A DNA stretch of 56,009 bases from Clostridiales bacterium (lineage in GTDB: Bacteria > Bacillota > Clostridia > Oscillospirales > Oscillospiraceae): contig JAJQEV010000125.1 in the NCBI GenBank assembly GCA_021201475.1, positions 1-56,009 of the forward strand. The letters are read 5' to 3'. Numbering within the stretch: position 1 is the first letter of the stretch; every line of letters begins with the position of its first letter. Below, one piece after another: positions 8,242 to 16,148 of the stretch. The translations under genes were made by a program, and so were the position numbers. The notes beneath the pieces were generated by a model. The model saw nothing but the letters and a program-made list of their open reading frames with translations, was not told where the DNA came from and did no database searches.

Positions 8242-9552
8242 TCACTCTGCGGCAGTCCATCCAATCGAGTCATAATATACATCTGTCCAATGCAGATTCG
8301 TCAGCTCGCCCGATGTCAAGCTGGCGGCGTAAAGCGCATAGGATGTAGGGCTTGAAAAGCCAATGCCGTTCTCTGTACCCGATGTAACACTGCCGTTCCA
8401 GAAAAAATAGAGGCATCCATCAGAAATAAACAGCTCTTCTTCGCTGTAAGTATCCTCAAAGGAATCGAGCGGGATTTCATTCAGTAATTCTCCGCTGTAG
8501 TCATACACCAGAAGGGATTCCCACAGCACATAATCCTCAGCAGCCGACTCTGCGATAACAATACAGTCATCAGAAAAATAAGCGTAGCCGTGGGATGCTG
8601 ACACATCAGCAATTTTTTCGGTAGTTCCGGAAGATAACTCAGAACGCCACAAATCGCCCCCGGAAAGATAAAAGTAAATATACCCGTCGGACACATACCA
8701 TCCATTGACTTCAACGCCCGTTGTATCCCACTCGCCAACCTCAGATTTTTCAGGAACCTCCCAGACCTGTGTCACTTCATCGGTTTGCGCGTCATAAGCA
8801 AACAGGGTGTCCTTCCAGGTTCCATCTGTTTTCTGTACATTTGTCATAAAATAGACCGTATCTTCATCCGCCCAAAGCGTATAATCCTGTTCGTTGCCAA
8901 GGCTTATGACCGCGCCACCGGAGGTTTCCGCTTCGGTCGTCTCACCGAAAATCGCTTTCGCTTCGCTGGCATCCGCTCCTAACGGAACGGCATAAAGGAC
9001 TGCGGAGTACAGAAAATACACCATGCCTCTGTGAATGATTGGTTTTGCATAGCCGACATAGGAATCCCCGGCAGAGTCAATGTCCAGTGTCTGCACCAGG
9101 GTGTGATCTGTTCCATCTAAATTCATAGAATAGAGTTGCGTCCACGATGATCCGCTGTCGCTGAAATAATACAGTTTGCCGTCATAATAAGTGAGTGCAG
9201 TGCCTGCGTAGGCGTTGCAGTCCTCATCATCGTGGCTGCATTCAGGCTTGCCGCAGAGAATCGTGGTGCTTTCCGTTGCCTTGTCGATGTAGTATATATA
9301 CCCATTAGAGCCGACAAAGTAGTAACCGTCCTTGCTTTCACAGGGGTAGGTGAAGCTGACCTGGGTCTGTGCCATATTCTTCTGAAAATCTGTCCCCGAA
9401 GAGCTGCTGTCCTCATTGCCTGCGGATGAGAGATTTGCGTCCTCACTTGTCTCGGTGTTCGCATTGTCGTTGTTGCTGCTGCTGTTCCCGCAGGCTGTGA
9501 GCGATAAGGCAAGTGTGGCCGCAAAAAGAATCATAAGTATTCGTTTCACCAT
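8242..9552 (-). CDS. Secreted lipoprotein with beta-propeller-like (DUF5050-type) repeats
   Basis: A 436-residue protein with a lipobox signal peptide ending in ALSLTAC (Cys21) and a Ser/Asn/Glu-rich linker to about residue 60. A domain with recurrent YYDGKLYYFSDSG, GMVYFLYS, DGYIYFYLSGG and DGCLYFFW units follows. These periodic (D/N)G.(I/L)Y(Y/F) strands are typical of DUF5050/propeller sensor domains. It would be anchored outside the membrane. As the first gene of the lipoprotein-ATPase-permease operon, it is a candidate substrate receptor or sensor for the exporter. AGGAGG lies eight bases before the ATG. The fold is inferred from the repeats. Confidence 0.8.
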   Translation of the reverse strand: MVKRILMILFAATLALSLTACGNSSSNNDNANTETSEDANLSSAGNEDSSSSGTDFQKNMAQTQVSFTYPCESKDGYYFVGSNGYIYYIDKATESTTILCGKPECSHDDEDCNAYAGTALTYYDGKLYYFSDSGSSWTQLYSMNLDGTDHTLVQTLDIDSAGDSYVGYAKPIIHRGMVYFLYSAVLYAVPLGADASEAKAIFGETTEAETSGGAVISLGNEQDYTLWADEDTVYFMTNVQKTDGTWKDTLFAYDAQTDEVTQVWEVPEKSEVGEWDTTGVEVNGWYVSDGYIYFYLSGGDLWRSELSSGTTEKIADVSASHGYAYFSDDCIVIAESAAEDYVLWESLLVYDYSGELLNEIPLDSFEDTYSEEELFISDGCLYFFWNGSVTSGTENGIGFSSPTSYALYAASLTSGELTNLHWTDVYYDSIGWTAAE

Positions 9553-9576
9553 AATAATAGCCTCCTGAAATTGGAA

Positions 9577-9607
9577 ATCGTGCAGCCGTTTCTATTGGCT
9601 GCACGAT
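9577..9607 (-). terminator. Perfect 11-bp hairpin at the presumed 5' end of the exporter mRNA
   Basis: ATCGTGCAGCC pairs with GGCTGCACGAT around a 9-nt loop, 25 nt before the lipoprotein start codon. It either ends the two-component transcript with partial read-through or stabilises the 5' end of a transcript started at the promoter at 9609-9643. Confidence 0.5.
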
Positions 9608-9608
9608 C

Positions 9609-9643
9609 ATTTTAGGAGGTAATTCTAAATTGTTTCTCAAATC
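9609..9643 (-). promoter_or_regulatory. Promoter with direct-repeat response-regulator box ahead of the exporter operon
   Basis: On the minus strand TTGAGAAAC and TTTAGAATT are direct half-sites 11 bp apart (box 9623-9643). A TAAAAT -10 lies at 9609-9614. The same box and the same 20-nt gap to the -10 occur ahead of the response-regulator gene (11549-11583). Confidence 0.6.
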
Positions 9644-9658
9644 AGGGGGGGACTTTTT

Positions 9659-10861
9659 TCATCTGGTCGAAAATGACGCCGTTACAGAAGCCCCACCCGC
9701 CGGGGCATTTCCCAACTCCAGCCTGCCGCCATGTTTTTCGCAAAGGATACGGCAAATATGGAGGCCGAGGCCGAAATGGTACTCCTGTTTCTGTGCATCG
9801 TTGCTGTAATAGGGTTTGACCGCTTCTCTTAAATCCCTGGCAGAAAAGCCCCGGCCATCGTCTGTGACAGAAACAGAGAAAATATTCTCTGTCATACCAC
9901 AGTGGATCGCCACCTTATGGCGTGCAAAGCGGGCAGCATTGTTTATAATATTCTCATAGACCTGGATAACAACGGCTGGGTCAAGAAATAAATGCTCCGC
10001 ACTGACTGACGCATGAAATTCGCAGGTCATTCCGCTCCCCTGAAAAAGAATTTCCGCCGATTCCCGCAGATAATCCAGAAATTCCCGTGAATCAACCGGT
10101 TCTTTCTGAATCGGCATATCCTCCAGCTTTTGAGCGGTATTCATGCTGTCTGCAAACTGCTCCAGCCGTGACACCTGGGCTGACATGGTTTTCACGGTTT
10201 CCAGCACTTCCTCCAGCGACAGATTTCCAGAGGGAAGATATTTCACCAGCATATCGGTATAGCCCTTCAGGACAGCGATGGGTGTTCGCAAATCGTGCGT
10301 ATAGGCATCGTTCAGCTGCTTGCGCTCGTCCAACAGACGCAGCATTTGCCTGTTGTTTTCATCCAGCGCCGACCTCATTGTCTCAAAAGCGGCGCACAGT
10401 CTGGCCATTTCATCCTGCCCCTGGTAATCAAGCTGAAAGTCCAGGTCATTCCCTGCGATCTGGTTTGATGCCTTTGTCAGCAAATGCAGGGGTGTTCTCA
10501 GTTTTGTGAAGTAAAACAGAAGTGCAAAGACCAGAATACATACGGAATAAATGAACGCAGGAAAGAATCGCAGAATGAAGCTGTATATCTGATACAGTCG
10601 CCAGTCGTCCTCTGTATAATTTTCATAATTGAACGAAACCTCCACGATCTCATTTGCGTTTACGCCGCTGTATGTAATCTCACCGTCCTCTTCCGCACTG
10701 GTGATAGTGAGGTATTTGGACTGTAAAATCACATACTGCTCGTTCACAGTCTCTGTCACCGCCCCTGACAGGACAGAGGCCGACAGCAAAGCGAGGACAA
10801 TAACCGCAAACAAGGTCGCCCAAATCGGGATGCTCCGATACCACTCCTTTATTTTTCCCAT
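9659..10861 (-). CDS. Sensor histidine kinase (HAMP, HisKA, HATPase_c)
   Basis: A 400-residue membrane kinase. It has TM1 at about 13-35 and a short external loop to about 95, too small for a typical ligand domain. TM2 lies at about 97-118 and a HAMP linker at 119-170. The H-box THDLRTPIA carries the phospho-accepting His189. The N-box is NIINNAARFA, and the G boxes are DDGRGF and FGLGLHI. It overlaps the response-regulator gene by 13 nt, so the two are translationally coupled. The small external loop fits intramembrane-sensing kinases that partner ABC transporters, which matches the exporter operon downstream. The signal is unknown. Confidence 0.93.
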   Translation of the reverse strand: MGKIKEWYRSIPIWATLFAVIVLALLSASVLSGAVTETVNEQYVILQSKYLTITSAEEDGEITYSGVNANEIVEVSFNYENYTEDDWRLYQIYSFILRFFPAFIYSVCILVFALLFYFTKLRTPLHLLTKASNQIAGNDLDFQLDYQGQDEMARLCAAFETMRSALDENNRQMLRLLDERKQLNDAYTHDLRTPIAVLKGYTDMLVKYLPSGNLSLEEVLETVKTMSAQVSRLEQFADSMNTAQKLEDMPIQKEPVDSREFLDYLRESAEILFQGSGMTCEFHASVSAEHLFLDPAVVIQVYENIINNAARFARHKVAIHCGMTENIFSVSVTDDGRGFSARDLREAVKPYYSNDAQKQEYHFGLGLHICRILCEKHGGRLELGNAPAGGASVTASFSTR

Positions 10862-11526
10862 TTGTACCCGCTCCCCCAGACTGTCCGAATATATGGCTTG
10901 CAGCCTGCCTTTGCGAATTTAGAACGTATCTTGCTGATATGTTCCATAATCACATTCACATCGGCGTCGCTGTCCACATCCCATATATGTTCAAAAATAC
11001 GCTCTTTGCTGAACAACTGGCCAGGGTAGGAGGACAGCAGCTCGACAATTTCAAATTCCCTGGGCAGCAGAGGGAGTAATTCCCCCTTAAACCAGACTTC
11101 CTTTGCGGTATAGTCAATGATAAAGTTGTCGTCGAACTTCGTCCTCACCCGATTGCGCTGACGCCGTTCTTCCCGGCGCAGATGGGCATCTACCCGTGCG
11201 CCCAGTTCGTCAATGGAAAACGGCTTTACGATGTAGTCGTCTCCGCCTGCGGCAAACCCCCTCAGCTTATCCGCATCCTCCACCCGTGCGGTCAGGAAAA
11301 GAATCGGGCAGGAGACGAAATCACGAATTCTCCGGCAAACCTCGATTCCGTCAAGATCGGGCATATTGATGTCAAGCAGGATCAGGTCTGGCTGATTACC
11401 TGCCTTCTCAATCGCCTGCAAGCCGTTTTCCGCAATGGAGACATCATAGTGATTCCATTCAAAAAAACGCTTCAACATCATGCTCAGGTCTTCCTCGTCA
11501 TCTACAATCAATATTCTCTTGTTCAT
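10849..11526 (-). CDS. OmpR/PhoB-family response regulator
   Basis: A 225-residue protein with a receiver domain and a winged-helix DNA-binding domain. The receiver has DD at 9-10, phospho-acceptor Asp52 in LLDINMPDLDG, the LTAR motif and lysine in IVKPFS. The DNA-binding part shows LLPREFEIVELL, RIFEHIWD and the C-terminal VWGSGYKW wing. It is the first gene of an operon with the histidine kinase. The direct-repeat box at 11563-11583 in its own promoter recurs ahead of the exporter operon, so it likely activates both itself and the exporter. Confidence 0.95.
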   Translation of the reverse strand: MNKRILIVDDEEDLSMMLKRFFEWNHYDVSIAENGLQAIEKAGNQPDLILLDINMPDLDGIEVCRRIRDFVSCPILFLTARVEDADKLRGFAAGGDDYIVKPFSIDELGARVDAHLRREERRQRNRVRTKFDDNFIIDYTAKEVWFKGELLPLLPREFEIVELLSSYPGQLFSKERIFEHIWDVDSDADVNVIMEHISKIRSKFAKAGCKPYIRTVWGSGYKWEK

Positions 11527-11548
11527 GGCGCTTCACCTCCATCATGGA

Positions 11549-11583
11549 ATGATAGCACAGATTTCTAAATTATTTCTCAAATC
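11549..11583 (-). promoter_or_regulatory. Autoregulated promoter of the two-component system
   Basis: Direct half-sites TTGAGAAAT and TTTAGAAAT lie 11 bp apart (box 11563-11583). A TATCAT -10 lies at 11549-11554. The -35 is poor, as expected for an activator-dependent promoter. Confidence 0.6.
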
Positions 11584-11681
11584 GCACTTCCATACTTGTG
11601 TTTTATTATACAGGGAGTATGACAGCGTTTCAAGGTTGTGGAGGGGGAACAGGCTATGCTTCCAATATCATAATTCATAGG

Positions 11682-11727
11682 ACAAGCCACTGCCTGGGAA
11701 TGATCCATAGGCAGCGGCTTGTTTTTG
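11682..11727 (+). terminator. Rho-independent terminator, plus strand, with no gene upstream
   Basis: ACAAGCC.CTGCCT pairs with AGGCAG.GGCTTGT and is followed by TTTTT. No plus-strand gene precedes it, so it looks like a leftover from a deleted or rearranged gene near the junction of the two element units. Confidence 0.65.
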
Positions 11728-11773
11728 GGCGTTTCAAGTTGCCAGCTAATAGTTGGTAATCCTGTTTGCGTAA

Positions 11774-12019
11774 TCAGTCAATCATCCCATGCGTCCCAGC
11801 CATATCCATGGCATACTGCTCCAGTTCGCCGGAGAATACCAGCCTGGCATAGGTCAATGGCTCGTTGTAGATCAGCCAGTCGATTTCCGTCTGCATAGGG
11901 ACAGTGGGGCAAATCTCATCGTCCACCCCTGGGGTATAGATGCTGATTTCTGTTCCGTCATTGAACCGCAGCTCCACGCTGGCGGTGTCGATGTTAAACT
12001 CGCAACGTATCAATTTCAT
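11774..12019 (-). CDS. DUF6061 family protein
   Basis: An 81-residue acidic protein. It matches the pattern of the DUF6061 family found in clostridial integrative elements: MKLIRCEFNID..SVELRF.DGT at the N-terminus and EIDWLIYNEPLTYARL in the middle. AGGAGG lies five bases before the ATG. Function is unknown. It is divergently oriented just ahead of the serine-recombinase remnant, a frequent position for this family. No membrane segment or catalytic motif is visible. Confidence 0.7.
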   Translation of the reverse strand: MKLIRCEFNIDTASVELRFNDGTEISIYTPGVDDEICPTVPMQTEIDWLIYNEPLTYARLVFSGELEQYAMDMAGTHGMID

Positions 12020-12108
12020 AATGACCTCCTGTGTTGTTGGGACTTTGTCGGAGGTAAATCTGCTGCCATTTGCTGCTTCTTTTTATCGTTCTTTATGTAA
12101 GTCACTCT

Positions 12109-13581
12109 AACGAATGGTACGCACGGGACACAAGCAAGAAAGTCAGATCAGCTTTTCAGGCAAAGAACATGGCTGGGAAACCCACCGCCAGCTCTCCATC
12201 CTATGGCTATCTGAAATCACCGGACAACAAAGACCAGTGGATCATCGACCCGGTAGCAGCACCGATTGTGAAGCGGATATTCCAGTTGTCGATGGAGGGA
12301 AAAGGCCCATACCAGATTGCAAAGATTTTATCCGCAGAGAAGATCGACATACCAGCCTACCACCAGCAGAAGCTCGGCGTCGGCCTCTGGCAGAGCCGAG
12401 AGATCAAGAATCCGTATAACTGGGGAAGCTCCACCATCGTTCACATCCTTGAAAATCCGGTCTATCTGGGGCATACCTGCAACTTCAAGACCCGGAAGCA
12501 CTTCAAGGATAAGAAAAGCCACTACGTTGACCAGGACGAATGGACGATTATCGAAAATACACACGAGGCGATCATTGACCAGGACACTTTCGATAACGTC
12601 CAGCGTCTTCGGTCAAATATCCGGCGGTATCCGGACGGCTGGGGCGAGACCCACCCTCTCAGCGGACTTATGTTCTGTGCGGATTGTGGGAGCGTGATGT
12701 ATATCCACCGCGTCAACAATGGCAAGAGGATACCGACCTTTGACTGTGCCGCCTATCACAAGATTCCAGTGGGAAGCGCCTGCCCGTCAGCCCACAGAAT
12801 CCACGCTTCCGTTGTCCTGACTCTTGTGAAAGAGACACTCAGGGAGATCGTGAAATTCTCCGCGGAGGATGAGGCCGAGTTTAAGCGTCTCGTGGAAGAA
12901 TCAATCGCAGCGCAGCAGGACTCCACTGTTAAAGAAAAGAAAGCTCGTCTCACGACTTGCTTGAAGCGGCAGGAGGAACTGGAGGTGCTGATCTGCAAAA
13001 TCTATGAGGACAACGCTCTCGGCAAGCTGCCGGACAAACGCTATCAGATGTTGGATGCTCAGTACGCCAGTGAGCAGGACACTCTTGAAAGGGAAATACG
13101 CGAGCTGAAAGAGGTGGTTGCGAAATCGGAGAAGCAGGAACACTCCGCTTCCAAGTTTATCGCACTGGTTAAGAAATATAAGGACTTCGATGAACTGACC
13201 ACGCCCATGCTGATTGAGTTTGTGGACAAGATACTGGTTCATGAACGAGAAGTCAAAGGAAGAATAGATTCTCCGCAGACGATTGAGATTTACTTCAACT
13301 TCATCGGTAAATTCTCAGTACCGCGCGATGAAGCCGAGCCGACGCCGGAGGAAATCGAACTGGAGCAACGGAAAGAGCAAATCCGGCAGAAACGGCACGA
13401 GGAATATCTGAGAAGGAAGTCCACCGGTTGGCAGGCAACCTACTACTGGAAGAACAAGCGGGCGCTGAAAGAAAAGCGTGACGCGGCAAAGGAGAAAATC
13501 CGAGCCGAGGACAGGGAGAACGGGATTTATTATCTCCCAAAACAAAACGACAGTGACGAACCAAAGGAGGCAGCACTATGA
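12109..13581 (+). pseudogene. Large serine recombinase (TnpX-like) lacking its catalytic N-terminus
   Basis: About 490 residues are collinear with element-type large serine recombinases. Homology starts abruptly at NEWYARDTSKKVRSAF, which is normally the end of the resolvase catalytic domain. The recombinase domain (PSYGYLK...GPYQIAKIL, YLGHTCNFKTRKHFKD), the zinc-ribbon CADCGSVMY...CPSAHR and the coiled-coil tail are intact. The roughly 130 residues with the nucleophilic serine are missing: the upstream frame reads MLLLFIVLYVSHS after a stop and is unrelated. The remnant cannot catalyse strand exchange. No other integrase is visible in the window, so the right unit probably depends on a recombinase elsewhere. 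It overlaps tnpV by 4 nt. Confidence 0.85.
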
Positions 13582-13967
13582 AGGAATTGAAACCGAGAAT
13601 TCACGACGACAGCAACGGCCTGGACTATATTCTTGTCGGGGATTATTACATCCCCGCGCTGAAATTGGACGACCAGGAAGAACACCGCCCCATCGGGAAG
13701 TGGGGAAGGATGCACCTTCGGTATCTGAAGGAACACCGCCACATCACCTATGTGGAGCTGACATTCTCCGGCAGGATGGGAACCTACCTTGCGGACATCA
13801 ACGAACAGGCACAGGCGCGGCTTGAGCTGCTCATTGACCAGATGAAGGAGGCCGAGGGAGTGACCGAGGATTTGAAGCGCCGCGACTGGTGGAAATGGGT
13901 ACAGATGATGGGCAATATCCAGAACCGGGCGGAGGAAATCGTCCTGGCCGAGATCGTTTATCTGTAA
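13578..13967 (+). CDS. tnpV: TnpV family transposon-encoded protein
   Basis: A 129-residue protein matching the TnpV family of Tn4451-type elements. The signature segment is RPIGKWGRMHLRYLKEHR, followed by a helical region with YLADINEQAQARLELLIDQM. The family's molecular role is not established; it travels with large serine recombinases. Its ATG overlaps the recombinase stop by 4 nt, so it was part of the same operon. It appears intact although the recombinase is not. Confidence 0.85.
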   Translation: MKELKPRIHDDSNGLDYILVGDYYIPALKLDDQEEHRPIGKWGRMHLRYLKEHRHITYVELTFSGRMGTYLADINEQAQARLELLIDQMKEAEGVTEDLKRRDWWKWVQMMGNIQNRAEEIVLAEIVYL

Positions 13968-13977
13968 GGAGGCGGCT

Positions 13978-14169
13978 ATGAGATACCGGATTGAATACGC
14001 AGACGGAAGGTGCTGCAATTACGCGAACGGCAGGAAAGACCTGCTTGAATGGCTGAAACTGTTGAAGGACGAGACAATCACTGACATCAGGAAAGTTTAT
14101 AAGAGCGGAGTCACCGACTCCGTGATGGAAACCTATAAATCTTATCTCAACAAGACTGGAGGGAACTGA
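13978..14169 (+). CDS. Small element-encoded protein, unknown function
   Basis: A 63-residue protein, not recognised. A short beta-like N-terminus (YRIEYADGRCCNYANGRKD) is followed by a helix with LLEWLKLLKDETITDIRKVYKSG. AAGGAGG lies five bases before the ATG and it sits 10 nt after tnpV, so translation is plausible. It is one of a run of small genes between tnpV and the restriction cassette. No signal peptide or membrane segment is present. Confidence 0.6.
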   Translation: MRYRIEYADGRCCNYANGRKDLLEWLKLLKDETITDIRKVYKSGVTDSVMETYKSYLNKTGGN

Positions 14170-14170
14170 G

Positions 14171-14461
14171 ATGATTATGGAATTACTTTACAACGGACGT
14201 ATCTATCCGCAGGAGGCTATCATGTCACAGGACGAGCGTTTCACGGAAGCGGAGGAAAAAGTGAACGAGCTGTTTGATGACCTGCACGACAGGCTGAACG
14301 ACAAGGACAAAAAGCAGATTGAGGAAGTCCGGGACACGATGTATGAGAGCCAGAGCTACGCGGAGGAAGAACACTTCCGCTACGGCCTTACACTGGGAAT
14401 CCTGTTAATGCAGGAAATTTACGAGGTGTACGGCGCGAGATACTTCAAGCCAGATATGTAA
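14171..14461 (+). CDS. DUF6809-like small protein
   Basis: A 96-residue acidic, helical protein. It begins MELLYNGRIYPQEAI, with helices EKVNELFDDLHDRLNDKDKKQ and EEEHFRYGLTLGILLMQEIYEV. This layout resembles DUF6809, a family common in clostridial transposons. GGAGGGAACTGAG precedes the ATG at 14171. It is packed 1 nt after the previous stop, so it is co-transcribed. Function is unknown. The family name is a moderate-confidence recollection. Confidence 0.6.
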   Translation: MIMELLYNGRIYPQEAIMSQDERFTEAEEKVNELFDDLHDRLNDKDKKQIEEVRDTMYESQSYAEEEHFRYGLTLGILLMQEIYEVYGARYFKPDM

Positions 14462-14473
14462 GGAGGAACGACC

Positions 14474-14776
14474 ATGACCCTGTTATTAAAGATACCGTTG
14501 AAGATTATCGCCCTGCCGATGGCAGTGATCGTGACCGTTGCGAAGTGGTTCGGCGTTTTCCTGACCAGCTTCGCCGGAGCAATCTTCTACATTTTCTCCG
14601 GCCTGTGCTTTCTGGTGGCGGTACTGAGCTACCTGATGGGTATCAGCACCGGACGGGAGGCTGTCACGATACTGGTAACAGGGTTTGTGTCATTCACTCT
14701 CCCCTTTGCCACTGGTTGGCTGATCGGCAAGATCGCCGTGCTGAATGAAATCCTCTGGGACTTCATCAAGTCCTGA
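14474..14776 (+). CDS. Small membrane protein, CD1845-like
   Basis: A 100-residue hydrophobic protein with three predicted membrane helices: IIALPMAVIVTVAKWFGVFL, AIFYIFSGLCFLVAVLSYLM and AVTILVTGFVSFTLPFATGW. It resembles the CD1845-type small membrane proteins carried by Tn1549/CTn elements, which begin with a similar LKIPLKIIALP segment. AGGAGG lies seven bases before the ATG. It is the last gene of the recombinase-tnpV operon, ahead of a terminator at 14802. Role unknown. Confidence 0.65.
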   Translation: MTLLLKIPLKIIALPMAVIVTVAKWFGVFLTSFAGAIFYIFSGLCFLVAVLSYLMGISTGREAVTILVTGFVSFTLPFATGWLIGKIAVLNEILWDFIKS

Positions 14777-14801
14777 CACAGAAAACTGAATACAGATCGA
14801 A

Positions 14802-14836
14802 AGACCGTCTCTTGTATCACAGGAGGCGGTTTTTCC
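14802..14836 (+). terminator. Rho-independent terminator of the tnpV operon
   Basis: ACCGTCTC pairs with GAGGCGGT (one G-U pair) and is followed by TTTTT. Confidence 0.65.
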
Positions 14837-14902
14837 ATACATAGGGACTGTCATCGCGGCGGTTCCTAAATTTTTCTCAAAATCGAAAGGAGACCCAATG
14901 TT

Positions 14903-15493
14903 ATGACGTACTACTACAGATTCACCAACTACGAGAAGATGGCGCTGTGTGCGTTCGGCTGTTCGGACAAGGAACAGACCATCGACAACCTGAAGATCGC
15001 GGCGCTGATTGCGGTTCAGGAGGAAACCCGTGCAAAGCTGGAACGGCTGGCAAACAGGCTGAAGGATGTGATGGTGTTTACCGCCAACTACAGGCACGAC
15101 TTCTATCTCTGTGTTCATGAAATGGAACAGGGAATGATTCAGGAGGCACTGGACTATCAGGCGGCAACCGGTGACCTGGAAAACGGATGGCCCTGGAAGA
15201 ATTACGGCATGGCGCAGCTTGTCAACGCTTTCTGCAACGAGGACTACTACCCGACCATGAACCGGCTGGGTATCCTCTCCCGTACCGCTGTCATGCCAGC
15301 GTTTGGCTCTATCCTTACGGCGGTCATGATTACAGTCAGCAGCATTCATGAGGAAATGCCGGAGGAATATGGGAGCTATCTGAACCGGTGCCGGGAGATT
15401 GTCCGCCGCGGCGAGCTTCGTAAAAAGAAAGGCAAGGACAAGTACCGCCAGTATGTGTGGCAGACGCCGTCCGTCATGCCGGAATGGAGGTAA
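14903..15493 (+). CDS. Conserved element protein of unknown function
   Basis: A 196-residue soluble, mostly helical protein (for example QTIDNLKIAALIAVQEETRAKLERL and NRLGILSRTAVMPAFGSI). No known domain is recognised. GAAAGGAG lies ten bases before the ATG. It lies between the tnpV operon terminator and a structured non-coding segment, in the same orientation as the other transposon genes. Codon use matches the element, not the AT-rich cassette that follows. It is likely an accessory gene of the transposon. Confidence 0.6.
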   Translation: MTYYYRFTNYEKMALCAFGCSDKEQTIDNLKIAALIAVQEETRAKLERLANRLKDVMVFTANYRHDFYLCVHEMEQGMIQEALDYQAATGDLENGWPWKNYGMAQLVNAFCNEDYYPTMNRLGILSRTAVMPAFGSILTAVMITVSSIHEEMPEEYGSYLNRCREIVRRGELRKKKGKDKYRQYVWQTPSVMPEWR

Positions 15494-15560
15494 ATAAGTG
15501 ACCGCGATCCTGACCGGTAAAGGAGGTGAAGCCTATAAGACCTGAAAACAGGCAAAAATC

Positions 15561-15675
15561 ATTCGCCAATCGGTAAAAATGGCAAAACAGCGATTTTCGG
15601 CAGTCCCAGACGGATAACTCTCCATCTGGGGCTGTTAAAAATCGAAAATCGCTAAAAACGTCAATTCGCCAATCG
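15561..15675. repeat. Structured non-coding segment: nested hairpin flanked by direct repeats
   Basis: ATTCGCCAATCG occurs at 15561-15572 and again at 15664-15675. Between them AGCGATTTTCG (15589-15599) pairs with CGAAAATCGCT (15643-15653), enclosing CAGTCCCAGA paired with TCTGGGGCTG. The whole gap 15494-15732 has no gene. Confidence 0.6.
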
Positions 15676-15732
15676 AGGAAAATTGCCCGAAAATGGCTCC
15701 TTAGAGAAAATTTTTGATTTTGGAGGTAGTTT

Positions 15733-16041
15733 ATGTACAAGCTCACGAAAAAAGAGAGAGACACAGAGATTTATTACAACCAGTCCAGCGATCCCATGCA
15801 GATACGCACCAACGACCCGAAGCTCATCCGGAGGCTGAAAGGATTGAGCGAGGAATATCCGGAGCTTTGTAAGCTCACTGAAGAAGATGAAATCTGCGGC
15901 TGCTATTTCGATGTAGATAAGCGCCGGATCAGTATCCAGGTGACGCGCCCCTACTCTGAGGAACGCCGGAGGAAACAGAGCGAGTGGGCGAAGAAAAATG
16001 GATTGTGCAGAAATTCGTCGAGTCACATCACGAAAAGCTGA
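15733..16041 (+). CDS. Small conserved transposon protein (MYKLTKKER type)
   Basis: A 102-residue basic/acidic protein of a type I associate with clostridial conjugative elements. It starts MYKLTKKERDTEIYYNQSSD, with central SEEYPELCKLTEEDE and the C-terminal RPYSEERRRKQSEWAKKNG. GGAGG precedes the ATG by six bases. The last dozen residues (CRNSSSHITKS) look unlike the rest of the family as I remember it. They lie exactly where the AT-rich restriction cassette begins, so the cassette insertion may have replaced the original tail. Function unknown. Confidence 0.6.
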   Translation: MYKLTKKERDTEIYYNQSSDPMQIRTNDPKLIRRLKGLSEEYPELCKLTEEDEICGCYFDVDKRRISIQVTRPYSEERRRKQSEWAKKNGLCRNSSSHITKS

Positions 16042-16048
16042 TAAATTG

Positions 16049-16093
16049 TTGATTATTGGAGAAGCTTCTGCTATAATGTACACGCTACATTAT
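16049..16093 (+). promoter_or_regulatory. Promoter and C-box-like operator of the restriction cassette
   Basis: TTGATT (16049-16054), a 17-nt spacer and TATAAT (16072-16077). The perfect palindrome ATAATGTA-cacgc-TACATTAT (16073-16093) overlaps the -10 and start site, as expected for autorepression by the HTH controller. Downstream, tandem ATGATTTAT-type repeats (about 16099-16127) may be further half-sites. Confidence 0.7.
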
Positions 16094-16148
16094 GACGATG
16101 ATGATTTATGATGATTATGATTTATACAAATGCGAATAGGAGAAACTC

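Noticed and set aside
14864-14886. Third occurrence of a CTAAATTTTTCTCAAA-like box
   Set aside because: It resembles the response-regulator box but lies in the opposite orientation to the gene that follows, with different half-site spacing and no -10 at the same distance. Probably chance.
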